A DNA stretch of 64,000 nucleotides, from contig NZ_CP022999.1 of the NCBI RefSeq assembly GCF_002277895.1, positions 1,426,001 through 1,490,000 of the forward strand. The letters run 5' to 3'. The notes under the pieces were generated by a model. That model saw only the letters and a list, made by a program, of their open reading frames with translations, ran no database searches and was not told the DNA's origin. The stretch is from Rhizobium sp. 11515TR (GTDB lineage Bacteria > Pseudomonadota > Alphaproteobacteria > Rhizobiales > Rhizobiaceae). A program made the translations under genes and the position numbers. Shown here piece by piece: positions 1-9,029 of this stretch. The number at the start of each line of letters is the position of its first letter. Position 1 is the first letter of the stretch.

Positions 1-2
1 GC

Positions 3-1268
3 CAGACGGTCGCCTCCGTCGAAGCGCCGTCGCCGACGCAGGTGACGATCAAACTCAAGGCTGTGAATTCCGAATTCCCGGAATCGCTCGCCGATCTCGC
101 CGTCGTACCCGAGCATATCTGGAAAGACATTCCCGATCCGGTCGCCTTCAAGAACGAAAAGCCCGTCGGTTCCGGCCCGATGACCGAGGTTCGCCGCTTT
201 ACGCCGCAGGTCTATGAGCAGTGCCGCAATCCGAACTATTGGGATGCCGCATCGCTACATGTCGATTGCCTGCGCCTGCCGCAGATTTCGGGCAACGACC
301 AGATGCTGGCGCTGCTGCCGGAAGGCACCGTTGATTGGATCGGCTCGTTCCTCCCGCAGATCGACAAGACCTTCGTCGCGCTCGACCCGCAGCACAATGG
401 TTACTGGCAGCCGCCAGCCGAAACCGTTGCCTTCGAAATGAACTTCAAATCTTCGAATGCCGGTAATTTCGAGGCGTTCAAGGATCTCAACTTCCGTCAT
501 GCGTTCAGCCTGGCGATGGACCGCAAGTCGATGGTCGATATTGCCGGCTTCGGCTATCCGGTCGTCAACCTGCACGCCAGCGGCCTGCCGCCGCGCTTCG
601 AAAGCTGGCGCAATAAGGCAGCCGAAGGCGATAAGGACGCCTTCATGGGCTTCGACACCGAAAAGGCAAACAAGATCCTCGACGATGCCGGCTACAAGAA
701 GGGCGCCGATGGCTTCCGCACCACGCCGAGCGGTAAGCCGATCACCTTCGCGGTCATCGTGCCGAACGGCTGGACGGACTGGATCGATGCCGTGCAGATC
801 GCCGTCGAAGGGCTTCGCGCCGCAGGTATCAATGCCTCGGTTGCTACGCCCGAATACGAGCAGTGGCGCAAGCAGCTTCTCGATGGGAGCTTCGATGTCG
901 TCATGAACTCGCGCGCCGACAGCGCAACCCCATTCCAGGGCTATTATCAGAGCCTGTCGACGGCCTATTCCGGCAAGCTCACCGTCGCCGCGGCGCGCTA
1001 TTCTAACCCGAAGCTTGATGCGCTCTTCGATCAATATCTGAAGTCGTCTTCCGATGAGGATCATAAGAAGATCTTCAACGACATTCAGGTTCTGATCGCC
1101 GACGATTTCCCGGTCGTTCCGGTCTTCAACGGTCCGACCTGGTACCAGTATTCGAGCAAGCGTTTTACCGGTTGGGTCACGGACAAGGATCCCGTGATGA
1201 ACCCGGAAAACCACGACAACAACCGCATGCGTCTCATGCATCTTCTGCGTCTGAAGCCGGTCCAATAA
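3..1268 (+). CDS. Family 5 (Dpp/Opp-type) ABC transporter substrate-binding protein, 5' end outside window
   Basis: This is the C-terminal part of a periplasmic solute-binding protein for oligopeptides or oligosaccharides. The reading frame is open from base 3 to the stop at 1268, so the signal peptide and N-terminal lobe lie before the window. The visible part has typical SBP_bac_5 features: the 'GSGPM' turn followed by an 'R-N-P-N-Y-W' segment near the start, then 'NFRHAFSLAMDRKSMV' in the middle and a C-terminal region with paired aromatic residues. The gene is followed after 22 bases by two permease and two ATPase genes of the same transporter class. The GH20 hexosaminidase downstream suggests that the ligand is a chito-oligosaccharide rather than a peptide; that is inference from context. 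Confidence 0.9.
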   Translation, partial: QTVASVEAPSPTQVTIKLKAVNSEFPESLADLAVVPEHIWKDIPDPVAFKNEKPVGSGPMTEVRRFTPQVYEQCRNPNYWDAASLHVDCLRLPQISGNDQMLALLPEGTVDWIGSFLPQIDKTFVALDPQHNGYWQPPAETVAFEMNFKSSNAGNFEAFKDLNFRHAFSLAMDRKSMVDIAGFGYPVVNLHASGLPPRFESWRNKAAEGDKDAFMGFDTEKANKILDDAGYKKGADGFRTTPSGKPITFAVIVPNGWTDWIDAVQIAVEGLRAAGINASVATPEYEQWRKQLLDGSFDVVMNSRADSATPFQGYYQSLSTAYSGKLTVAAARYSNPKLDALFDQYLKSSSDEDHKKIFNDIQVLIADDFPVVPVFNGPTWYQYSSKRFTGWVTDKDPVMNPENHDNNRMRLMHLLRLKPVQ

Positions 1269-1290
1269 GACCACAGCGAAGGAAGCAGAC

Positions 1291-2274
1291 ATGCGTGTTT
1301 CAAGCCGGCGCCTCGGCGTCTATGCGGTGGCCCTGGCCTTTGCGATCGTCGTGAACTTCATTCTTCCCCGGCTTATGCCGGGGAGTCCCGTCGACGCCAT
1401 GGTGGCCCAGCTCGGGCCGCGGGCTACACCCGCGGCTGTGGAGGCGATCAAGGCCCGTTTCGGCGAGATCGATCAGCCGATTATGATGCAGTTCCTTGAC
1501 TACCTTAAAGGCCTTGCCACCTTCGATCTTGGCGTTTCGGTCAAATATTACCCGCAGACAGTGGTCCAGGTGCTGAGCCGAGCCACGCTTTGGACCATCT
1601 TCCTTGTGGTCACCGCGATCATATTTTCGCTGTGTGTCGGCGTCGTGCTCGGCGCCATCGCGGCCTGGAGGCGTGGCGGGCGGTTCGATACGATCGTATC
1701 GCCCTTTGCTGTCATCCTGTTCTCGATACCGCCCGTCATTGTGGCGCTCACGACCCTGTTCGTCTTCGCCGTATCGTTGCGCTGGTTTCCTGTGGGATAT
1801 GCCTATGATCCCAATCTCGATCCAGGCTTCAATTTCACCTTCTTCGGCAGCGTGTTCATGCACGCGATCCTGCCGATGTTGACGCTGTCGCCTTTCCTGA
1901 TCGGCGAGTTCCAGACCACCATGCGCTCATCCATGATCGTCGTGCTCGGCGAGGATTACGTGACGATGGGGCGAGCCAAGGGGCTGAGCAATCTCGCCGT
2001 CATGTTCGGCTATGGCGCGCGCAATGCGCTTCTGCCGGTCCTCACCAATCTTGCTTTGATGCTCGGCGCCGTTTTCGGCGGCTCGATCGTCACGGAGATC
2101 GTCTTCAATTATCCGGGTCTCGGCCTGACGCTGTTTACCGCCAGCGTGGCGCGCGACTATCCCGTCATCCAGGGGCAATTGCTGCTGATGACGCTCGCAA
2201 CCCTCGGCGCCAATTTTCTCGTCGACATCATCTACGGTCTCGTCGACCCGCGATTGAGGGAGGCGGGCCGATGA
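1291..2274 (+). CDS. Dpp/Opp-type ABC transporter permease (DppB-like)
   Basis: This is an inner-membrane permease of 327 residues, a normal DppB/OppB length. It has an N-terminal membrane segment, a periplasmic stretch (about residues 28-95), then five further hydrophobic segments. The cytoplasmic coupling region that contacts the ATPase is visible near residue 225 ('MGRAKGLSN'). The start ATG at 1291 follows an AAGGAA Shine-Dalgarno sequence. The stop overlaps the next permease start by 4 bases (ATGA), so the two should be translated together as a heterodimer. Confidence 0.93.
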   Translation: MRVSSRRLGVYAVALAFAIVVNFILPRLMPGSPVDAMVAQLGPRATPAAVEAIKARFGEIDQPIMMQFLDYLKGLATFDLGVSVKYYPQTVVQVLSRATLWTIFLVVTAIIFSLCVGVVLGAIAAWRRGGRFDTIVSPFAVILFSIPPVIVALTTLFVFAVSLRWFPVGYAYDPNLDPGFNFTFFGSVFMHAILPMLTLSPFLIGEFQTTMRSSMIVVLGEDYVTMGRAKGLSNLAVMFGYGARNALLPVLTNLALMLGAVFGGSIVTEIVFNYPGLGLTLFTASVARDYPVIQGQLLLMTLATLGANFLVDIIYGLVDPRLREAGR

Positions 2275-3173
2275 GCTTCTCCTTCCGATCAATTTTCAGC
2301 CAGAAAAAGGCGCTTGTCGGCTTCGTCATCGTCGCCGCGCTATGCCTGATGGCGATCTGCGCGCCGGTGATCGCTCCCGGCGAGCCAGGAGCTCGTGTCG
2401 GCCGCTCGCATCAGCCGCCATCCGTCGAGCATGTATTCGGTACGACAAAGATGGGCCGCGATGTCTACAAGCAATTTGTCTGGGGCGCCAGAAGTTCGCT
2501 TTCCGTCGGCTTCGCCACGGGCATCGCTATTACCGTGCTCGGCACCGCCATCGGCCTCATCGCCGGCTATACCGGCGGCAAGACGGACGCTGCGCTCGAT
2601 CTCGCTACAAACGCCGTGCTTGTTATCCCGAACATGCCGCTCCTCATCCTGCTCGCTTCCTTTGCGGGTACTGTCGGCCCGATAACGATCATGACCATCA
2701 TTGCGCTGACGTCCTGGCCGTGGGGCGCGCGCATGACACGCTCGCAGACGATGGCCTTACGCAACCGCGATTTCGTCACCGCTGCCAAGATGATCGGCGA
2801 GCCGGCCTGGCGCATCATCTTCGTCGAGATCTTGCCAAACCTGACACCGCTCATCGGCATTAACCTAGTCGGCAGCATCATCTACGCAATCGTCGCCCAG
2901 ACCACGCTCGAATATCTCGGCTTCGGCGATCCGCTGAAGGTCACCTGGGGTACCATGCTCTATAATGCCCAGAACGCCTCGGCCATCATGGTCGGCGCCT
3001 GGTGGGATATCGGCGTGCCGGCCATCGGCATCGCGCTGACGGGGCTCGGTCTGGCGCTTATCAACTTCACTTTCGATGAAATCGCCAATCCGCAATTGCG
3101 TTCCGGCCCGGCCTTGACCCGCTGGTTCCGCCTGACGCGTGCCCGCAATCGCATGATGAGGACCGAGCAATGA
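2271..3173 (+). CDS. Dpp/Opp-type ABC transporter permease (DppC-like)
   Basis: This is the second permease subunit, 300 residues. It shows the DppC pattern: an N-terminal membrane helix (about residues 16-36), a short periplasmic segment with a 'FGTTKMGRDVYKQ' motif ('GTDxxGRD' in most relatives), then the transmembrane domain with the ATPase-coupling region near 'MTRSQTMALRNRDFV'. It starts within the stop of the DppB-like gene behind a strong GGGAGG site. Its stop overlaps the following ATPase start by 4 bases. Confidence 0.93.
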   Translation: MSFSFRSIFSQKKALVGFVIVAALCLMAICAPVIAPGEPGARVGRSHQPPSVEHVFGTTKMGRDVYKQFVWGARSSLSVGFATGIAITVLGTAIGLIAGYTGGKTDAALDLATNAVLVIPNMPLLILLASFAGTVGPITIMTIIALTSWPWGARMTRSQTMALRNRDFVTAAKMIGEPAWRIIFVEILPNLTPLIGINLVGSIIYAIVAQTTLEYLGFGDPLKVTWGTMLYNAQNASAIMVGAWWDIGVPAIGIALTGLGLALINFTFDEIANPQLRSGPALTRWFRLTRARNRMMRTEQ

Positions 3174-3985
3174 GCGACAATCTGCTTGAGATCGAACACC
3201 TCAACATCGATTACCTGCTCGACAAGGGCGATTTCCGGGCGGTGAAGGATGTCTCCTTCAATATCGGCCGCGGCGAGATCTTCGGTCTTGCTGGTGAATC
3301 CGGCTGCGGCAAGAGCACGATTGCCTATGCGATCACGCGGCTCTCCAAAGCTCCGGCCTGGATCAGCGGCGGCAGCATCCGCCTTGACGGCCAGGATCTG
3401 CTGAAGATGCCGGAAGGCGATCTGCAGAGAATCCGTTGGAAACGCATCGGCATGGTGTTCCAGAGCGCCATGAATTCGCTCAATCCGCTGATGCGGGTAG
3501 AGACGCAGTTCCACGACGTGCTGCATCGCCATACCGGCTGCTCACGCCAGGAATCGCGTGCGCGGGCCGAGGAGATGTTCAAGCTGGTCGGTATCCCGCC
3601 GGATCGCGTCGGCGATTACCCGCACCAGTTTTCCGGCGGCATGCGTCAGCGCATCGTCATCGCCATCTGCCTGGCGCTGCGTCCTGAACTCATCATCATG
3701 GACGAGCCGACGACGGCGCTCGATGTCGTCGTGCAGCGTGAGATTCTGGAGCAGGTTCTCGACCTGCAGCAGACCTATGGTTTCTCGGTGCTCTTCATCA
3801 CCCATGACCTGCATCTGATGGCACAGCTTTGCCATCGCATAGGCGTCATGCTGAAAGGTGAATTAGTCGAGGTCGGCGATGTCGCCCAGGTCAGCCAGTC
3901 GCCCGTTTATGAGTACACGCGCAAGCTCTGGAATGCCATCCCGCAGCTTCCGGCCAGCGCCCATCCTCCCGGAGTTTTCGCATGA
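3170..3985 (+). CDS. Dpp/Opp-type ABC transporter ATP-binding protein (DppD-like)
   Basis: This is a cytoplasmic ATPase that powers the upstream permeases. Walker A 'GESGCGKST' is at residues 42-50, followed by the Q-loop 'MVFQSAMNSLNP', the signature 'FSGGMRQR', Walker B 'LIIMDEPTTALD' and the H-loop 'ITHD'. At 271 residues it is shorter than many DppD proteins (about 330). It lacks most of the C-terminal oligopeptide-transporter extension, ending shortly after the 'SPVYEYTRKLWNAIP' segment. It overlaps both neighbours by 4 bases. Confidence 0.93.
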   Translation: MSDNLLEIEHLNIDYLLDKGDFRAVKDVSFNIGRGEIFGLAGESGCGKSTIAYAITRLSKAPAWISGGSIRLDGQDLLKMPEGDLQRIRWKRIGMVFQSAMNSLNPLMRVETQFHDVLHRHTGCSRQESRARAEEMFKLVGIPPDRVGDYPHQFSGGMRQRIVIAICLALRPELIIMDEPTTALDVVVQREILEQVLDLQQTYGFSVLFITHDLHLMAQLCHRIGVMLKGELVEVGDVAQVSQSPVYEYTRKLWNAIPQLPASAHPPGVFA

Positions 3986-4908
3986 ACCCGCAGATACAGG
4001 CCGTAACTGCAGAACCCGTCATCCGGCTTGATGATATCCAGCGCCACTTTGGCCCCGTGCACGCATTGAAGAGCGTTTCCTTTTCGCTATTCGCGGGAAA
4101 GGCGCTGGCATTGGTCGGCGAGTCCGGCTGCGGCAAGACCACCTGCGCCCGCATCATCGCCCGGCTCGACAAACCGACGGGCGGCAGGCTGCTGTTTCGT
4201 GGGCAGGATCGCACTGCACGCGGTTCGGGCAGGGAAGAGCGGATGTTCCGCAAGGACGTCCAGATGGTGTTTCAGGATCCGTTCTCGTCGCTCAATCCGG
4301 CCTTTACCATCAATCATCACATCGCAAGGCCGCTGCAATTGCACGGTGGAGACAAACCCAAGGCCGAGCGGGATGAGGATATAGCAAAGCAGCTGGAAAG
4401 CGTTGGGCTCGATCCTTCGGTGACGCGGCAGAAGTTCCCGCACGAACTCTCCGGCGGCCAGCGCCAACGCGTCAACATCGCCCGTGCGCTTGCGGTATCT
4501 CCGAGCGTGTTGGTCGCGGACGAGCCGACCTCGATGCTTGATGTCTCGATCCGCAAGGACATTCTCGATCTGCTGGCGCGGGTAAAGCGGGAAAAGGATC
4601 TCGCCATGCTCTACATCACCCATGATATCGCGACGGCAGCCCATGTTGCCGAAGAGATCGTGGTGATGTTTGCCGGTCAGATGGTCGAGTGGGGCGAAAC
4701 CAATGCCGTCCTTGCCAATCCGAAGCATCCCTATACGCAGCTTTTGCTTTCGGCCGTGCCGGATGGTGGCCGCAGGTTTGTGACCGGCGGCAGCGCTCGC
4801 TTCCTCGAACAGGCGGAAAAGATCCGCGCACTTAGCCGACCGGTCTCGACGGTGGTCGAGGAGGTCGGCCCCAATCATTTCATGCGTGCGCTGGTCGCAT
4901 CGAATTAG
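3982..4908 (+). CDS. Dpp/Opp-type ABC transporter ATP-binding protein (DppF-like)
   Basis: This is the second ATPase of the transporter, 308 residues. Walker A 'GESGCGKTT' is at about 46-54, followed by Q-loop 'MVFQDPFSSLNP', signature 'LSGGQRQRVNIARAL', Walker B 'VLVADEPTSMLD' and H-loop 'ITHD'. The C-terminal extension 'NPKHPYTQLLLSAVPD' is the oligopeptide-transporter type signature. The gene is coupled to the previous ATPase by an ATGA overlap. Its stop codon is embedded in the ribosome-binding site of the GNAT gene that follows. Confidence 0.94.
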   Translation: MNPQIQAVTAEPVIRLDDIQRHFGPVHALKSVSFSLFAGKALALVGESGCGKTTCARIIARLDKPTGGRLLFRGQDRTARGSGREERMFRKDVQMVFQDPFSSLNPAFTINHHIARPLQLHGGDKPKAERDEDIAKQLESVGLDPSVTRQKFPHELSGGQRQRVNIARALAVSPSVLVADEPTSMLDVSIRKDILDLLARVKREKDLAMLYITHDIATAAHVAEEIVVMFAGQMVEWGETNAVLANPKHPYTQLLLSAVPDGGRRFVTGGSARFLEQAEKIRALSRPVSTVVEEVGPNHFMRALVASN

Positions 4909-4919
4909 GAGGAATTCCC

Positions 4920-5390
4920 TTGGACTACCTGGTCAATCTATCGACCCTGCCGATTGACACGCAATCGCCCGAGCGCATGGCGAAGGCTGGTGTCACCATC
5001 CGCCGCGCGTTGCCGCCGGAATTGCGACTGATCACCGGCTGGGTGGCTGAACATTTCAGCGAGGGCTGGGCAAGCGAGACGACGGTCGCGATGACCCGCC
5101 AGCCGCCGACCTGCTTCATCGCCACCCGTAATCGCGAGATTGTCGGCTTTGCCTGCCACGAGGCGACGGCGCGCGGTTTCTTCGGCCCGACCGGTGTTGA
5201 CGAGAGCGTGCGCGGTCTTGGCATCGGTCGCGCGCTTCTCTTTGCCTGTCTCAATGACGCAAAGGCCATCGGCTATGCTTACACCATCATCGGCGATGTC
5301 GGCCCCTCGGAATTCTACGAGAAGACGGTCGGCGCGATCCAGATCCCCAATTCCGCACCCGGCATCTACGCCGGCATGCTCAAGCTTTGA
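4920..5390 (+). CDS. GNAT family N-acetyltransferase
   Basis: This is a 156-residue acetyl-CoA-dependent N-acetyltransferase; the acceptor is unknown. The acetyl-CoA loop appears as 'VRGLGIGRALL' (Q/RxxGxG/A) at about residues 99-109, after the beta strand 'EIVGFACHE'. The start is a TTG at 4920, supported by an AGGAGG Shine-Dalgarno sequence at 4907-4912 with 7-base spacing. It lies in the operon between the transporter ATPase and the hexosaminidase. Acetylation of a deacetylated amino sugar is conceivable from that position but is only a guess. Confidence 0.85.
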   Translation: MDYLVNLSTLPIDTQSPERMAKAGVTIRRALPPELRLITGWVAEHFSEGWASETTVAMTRQPPTCFIATRNREIVGFACHEATARGFFGPTGVDESVRGLGIGRALLFACLNDAKAIGYAYTIIGDVGPSEFYEKTVGAIQIPNSAPGIYAGMLKL

Positions 5391-5411
5391 ACGATCCTTC
5401 AGGAAGAGAGA

Positions 5412-7439
5412 ATGCTCATGTCCACACCGCGATCCCCGGCTCTGCGGCTCGAAACCACCTGGAACCCGCCGACCGAGGAAACGGAATTTTCCTATGTGTT
5501 GCGGCTGAAGAACCTGTCATCGGAGCCGCTTTGGGGCTTCACCCTCTGCGTCAGCGGTCCCGGTCGTGTCGATCCAGCCGGCGTTGTCGAAGGTGCAACG
5601 GTTACCAAGCGGCTGTCCAATTTTACCGAATTCCAGCCGCCCGAGGGCTTCCTGCTGGCCGGTGGCGGGATATGGACGATCACCGTTCGTGCGCTAAGCT
5701 GGCAGTTCCGACATTGGAACGATGGCGCCAATAGCGCCTATCTCGCATTTGCCGATGGCACCACGGTTTCACTTGGCACCGAGCCGACGCGCACGTCGTC
5801 AAGCAATGCGCCGTTGAAGCGCGGCGCAGAGGTCTATCCGGTGCCGTCCAATCCGCCGGTGCCGCTGGCGATCATTCCCTGGCCGAACCGTGTCGCCGTC
5901 TCCTCCCGTCGTCCGCTTCCCGCGGGCTTTGCCTTGAAGGCCACGGCGTCGAAGGCGCAGGCTGCTGCTGAAAGCTTTACCACTCTTGTCGAGCATCTCT
6001 TTTCAGCTGAAGGACTGATCCGCTCCGAAGCGGAGGGTGCCGTGCCGGTGGAATTGCGAGAGGCCGATGGTTTGGGCGCCGAGGCCTATAGGATTGCCTT
6101 TTCGCCAGAAACCATAACGGTCGAAGCGAGCGCGCAGACCGGCTTCGTCTATGGTCTTATCACCATCGGCCAGATCTGGCGCGGCGCGCGCCTGCATCCG
6201 CAGGCTTTCCATTTCCCTGCTGCCGGCGAGATCGTCGACGAGCCCGCGATGAGTTGGCGCGGCCTGCACCTCGATGTCGCACGGCAATTCTACGGTTCGG
6301 CTGAAATCAAGAAGCTGATGGCAGTGCTTGCCTGGAACAAGCTGAACCGCTTCCATTGGCATTTGTCGGATGATGAAGCGTGGCGTGTCGAGATCGATGC
6401 CTATCCGGCTTTGACCGAGATCGGCGCGTGGCGCGGCCATGGCTTGCCGCTGCCGCCGCTTCTCGGCTCCAGCCCGGCTCGCACCGGTGGTTATTACACC
6501 AAAGCCGTTGTGCGCGACATCGTCTCTTACGCTAAGGGTCTTGGCATCGAGGTTCTGCCGGAGATCGATATACCCGGCCATTGCTACGCCATGCTGCAGG
6601 CAATTCCGGAGCTGCGCGATCCGAACGAAGCCGGCAGCTATTATTCGGTCCAGGGTTTCCCGGATAATTGCATCAACCCGGCGCGTGAGAAGACCTATGA
6701 AGTGATCGAGACGATCCTTTCGGAGCTGATCGAGCTTTTCCCGTTCAAGACGATCCATATCGGTGCCGACGAGGTTCCCCTCGGCGCCTGGTCCGGCTCG
6801 CCGGAGGCGCTGGCACGCTTGCGCGAGATCGCCGGTGATGACGTTGCGCAAGCGCATGCCAAGCGCCTGAACGTCATCACCAACACGCACGGGGCCGACG
6901 ATATTCATGGCTCGGGCGCGGCCTTCCTGCAGGCGGAATTCCTGGAGCGCATCCAGGCATTTCTCGCTTCAAAGGGTTGCGTGACAGGCGGTTGGGAAGA
7001 GGCTGCCCATGGCGACAGGATCGACAAGGACAAGAGCTATCTCTGTAGCTGGCGTAGCGTCGAGGTCGCGGCCGAGCTTGCCGGTCGCGGATACGAGATT
7101 GTCGTTTGCCCGGGCCAGGTCTATTATCTCGACATGGCGATGCGCCCCGATTGGGACGAGCCGGGCGCAAGCTGGGCAGGTCATTCGGATCCGGAGAAAC
7201 TCTACACCTTCGATCCCATCGGTGGGTGGACGGACGCCCAGAAGGAAAATCTTCGTGGCATTCAGGCCTGCATCTGGTCGGAATCGATGACTGACCGGGC
7301 CATCTTCGATCGGCTGGTCTTTCCGCGTCTTTCGGCACTTGCCGAAACAGGCTGGACGAAGCCCTCGGCCAAATCCTGGGAACGTTTCAAGGCATTGGCC
7401 GGCACCATGCCGCTGCTATACGGCCTGCATCAGTTGTGA
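5412..7439 (+). CDS. Beta-N-acetylhexosaminidase, glycoside hydrolase family 20
   Basis: This enzyme removes terminal beta-linked GlcNAc (or GalNAc) by substrate-assisted catalysis. The 675 residues comprise an N-terminal accessory region (about 1-135), a GH20b-like alpha/beta domain (about 140-270) and the catalytic TIM barrel. The barrel opens with 'RGLHLDVAR' and contains 'FHWHLSDDEAWR'. The catalytic Asp-Glu pair is D453-E454 in 'HIGADEVPLGAW'. There is no signal peptide, so it should act in the cytoplasm on imported oligosaccharides. The start ATG at 5412 follows an AGGAAGAG site; ATG at 5418 is an alternative. The context is a Dpp-type importer upstream and a ROK repressor downstream. 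Confidence 0.95.
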   Translation: MLMSTPRSPALRLETTWNPPTEETEFSYVLRLKNLSSEPLWGFTLCVSGPGRVDPAGVVEGATVTKRLSNFTEFQPPEGFLLAGGGIWTITVRALSWQFRHWNDGANSAYLAFADGTTVSLGTEPTRTSSSNAPLKRGAEVYPVPSNPPVPLAIIPWPNRVAVSSRRPLPAGFALKATASKAQAAAESFTTLVEHLFSAEGLIRSEAEGAVPVELREADGLGAEAYRIAFSPETITVEASAQTGFVYGLITIGQIWRGARLHPQAFHFPAAGEIVDEPAMSWRGLHLDVARQFYGSAEIKKLMAVLAWNKLNRFHWHLSDDEAWRVEIDAYPALTEIGAWRGHGLPLPPLLGSSPARTGGYYTKAVVRDIVSYAKGLGIEVLPEIDIPGHCYAMLQAIPELRDPNEAGSYYSVQGFPDNCINPAREKTYEVIETILSELIELFPFKTIHIGADEVPLGAWSGSPEALARLREIAGDDVAQAHAKRLNVITNTHGADDIHGSGAAFLQAEFLERIQAFLASKGCVTGGWEEAAHGDRIDKDKSYLCSWRSVEVAAELAGRGYEIVVCPGQVYYLDMAMRPDWDEPGASWAGHSDPEKLYTFDPIGGWTDAQKENLRGIQACIWSESMTDRAIFDRLVFPRLSALAETGWTKPSAKSWERFKALAGTMPLLYGLHQL

Positions 7440-7456
7440 CAGCCTGATGCGTGGCC

Positions 7457-7488
7457 CTCAGGCGCGACCCGCATTGGTCGCGCCTGAG
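7457..7488. terminator. Perfect 13-bp stem-loop between convergent genes
   Basis: A perfect inverted repeat, CTCAGGCGCGACC at 7457-7469 and GGTCGCGCCTGAG at 7476-7488, encloses a 6-base loop. It sits between the convergent hexosaminidase and ROK genes. The U-tract is weak (TTAAAT), but the stability of the stem and its position favour a bidirectional transcription terminator. Confidence 0.75.
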
Positions 7489-7527
7489 TTAAATCAATAA
7501 TGCAAGGCTGGCGCTATGCCTGGCCCT

Positions 7528-8751
7528 TCAAGGCTGGGTAACGGCACGATGCGTCAACGGCTTCTGCAGGACATCGAACTGCGGGTTCGTTTCGGAGAAG
7601 ATGGGCAGCGCGGCCGCGCCTAAAATGGCGGTATCCTTGCCGCTGGCGCCGATCATCAACCGCGGAATGCTGCGCTCTTCCGTTGGGTTGACCGGGGTGT
7701 GCAGAGGCTCGACGCTTTCGGCCAGCCCTGTCATCAAGGATGTCGGTGCACTGCCGCCAAGCACGATTGTCTGCGGATCGAAGGCCAGCTCGAGAAAGTC
7801 GATTGTCTGGCGCAGCGGCTGCACCGCCTGTTCCAGCCATGCCTTCAAGCCATGACCGTTTGCCGCGATCAATGCATCCAGGTCGTCGGGATCCAGCTCC
7901 TGCGCATTCTCTATGCCTAGACATTCGTAAGCGACGGATGGCGAGACGTAGCGATCGAGGCAGCCGCGTTTGCCGCAGGTGCAGAGCCTGCCATGCGGCT
8001 CGACGATGATATGGCCGATTTCGCCGGCATTGGCGCGGCTGCCCTTGTAGAGATGGCCGTCGAGGAACATGCCGGCACCGATGCCGCCGTCGCCGGCCAG
8101 AAAGAGATAGACGAAGCTGCCAAGGCCGCGGGCAACGCCATAGAGCCGCTCGCCGATCGCCGCTGCCGTGGCATCGTTTTCGACAAGCACAGGCAGGCCG
8201 ATCAGGTGTTCGAGTGCGCTGGCAACGGGGAAGTCTTGCCAGCCCGGCAGATTCAATGGGCTCAGCGAGGTTACGCCGCCATCGGCGTAGCGTCCGGGCA
8301 AGGCGATACCGACGCCAAGCAGTCTGTCTCGATCAAAGGAAAAGGCTTTCTGCAGATCCCTGACAATCTCCGCAAGGACCGGCATCGCCTCGGTCGGTCC
8401 CGGCCTGTCGACATGGCATTCGACGCGGGCGCAGACCGTGCCGGACAGATCGGTGAGCACGCCGGCCGCACGCTGGCGCCCGAGTTCCAAACCGATGGAG
8501 TAGGCGCCAGCCGGATTGATCATGTAGGGCGTAATCGGTTGACCGCGGGCGATCTTCTGCGCCTCCATCGCGATCAGGAGATGCGAGCGCGCAAGTTCCT
8601 CCACGATATTCGAAACCGTCTGCGTGGTCAGCGCTGTCATGCGGGCAATGGCGGCCCGCGACATCGGGCCATTGGTGCGAATGGCTTCGATCACGACGCG
8701 TCGGTTGTGAGATTTGGCCTGTTCGAGATTCGTGCCTGAAATAGTCTTCAT
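7528..8751 (-). CDS. ROK family transcriptional repressor (NagC/Mlc-like)
   Basis: This is a sugar-responsive repressor. An N-terminal winged helix-turn-helix (about residues 5-75, with 'MSRAAIARMTALTTQTVSNIV' as the recognition region) precedes a ROK sugar-binding domain. The ROK domain has 'ENDATAAAIGE', 'GEIGH' and a zinc-binding 'CTCGKRGC' motif, all intact. ATG at 8751 gives the family-typical start 'MKTISGTNLEQ'; an in-frame GTG at 8769 would add six residues. It is convergent with the hexosaminidase operon, so regulation of amino-sugar uptake, with GlcNAc or GlcNAc-6-P as inducer, is plausible but unproven. Confidence 0.9.
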   Translation of the reverse strand: MKTISGTNLEQAKSHNRRVVIEAIRTNGPMSRAAIARMTALTTQTVSNIVEELARSHLLIAMEAQKIARGQPITPYMINPAGAYSIGLELGRQRAAGVLTDLSGTVCARVECHVDRPGPTEAMPVLAEIVRDLQKAFSFDRDRLLGVGIALPGRYADGGVTSLSPLNLPGWQDFPVASALEHLIGLPVLVENDATAAAIGERLYGVARGLGSFVYLFLAGDGGIGAGMFLDGHLYKGSRANAGEIGHIIVEPHGRLCTCGKRGCLDRYVSPSVAYECLGIENAQELDPDDLDALIAANGHGLKAWLEQAVQPLRQTIDFLELAFDPQTIVLGGSAPTSLMTGLAESVEPLHTPVNPTEERSIPRLMIGASGKDTAILGAAALPIFSETNPQFDVLQKPLTHRAVTQP

Positions 8752-9029
8752 GAGAGGATAATGGAGCACTCAGTTCGTGTTGCTGCTTGTCGCGCTTCGC
8801 CAGTGCGTGAGGTGAGGGTGGCCGCATGACTTTGCTTGCCCTATGTGGGCAGTTTCTATTCTTTTGTCGATCGATTCAAGACTGGGTCGGCCCAGGTCCG
8901 TGCCGTTTGAGAGATAATACAGAAGGCTTTTTCTTTTGCGTGGATGATCGGCGCATATCTTTACTCCGGTGGGCATTCCGTTAGATTCCGCTAACCCGGT
9001 CTTTTGCCGGAATAGCGCGGAGGAATTCG

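Noticed and set aside
255..1292. Long minus-strand open frame opposite the substrate-binding protein
   Set aside because: It lies opposite a clear SBP gene and has no domain support; it is a GC-rich antisense shadow.
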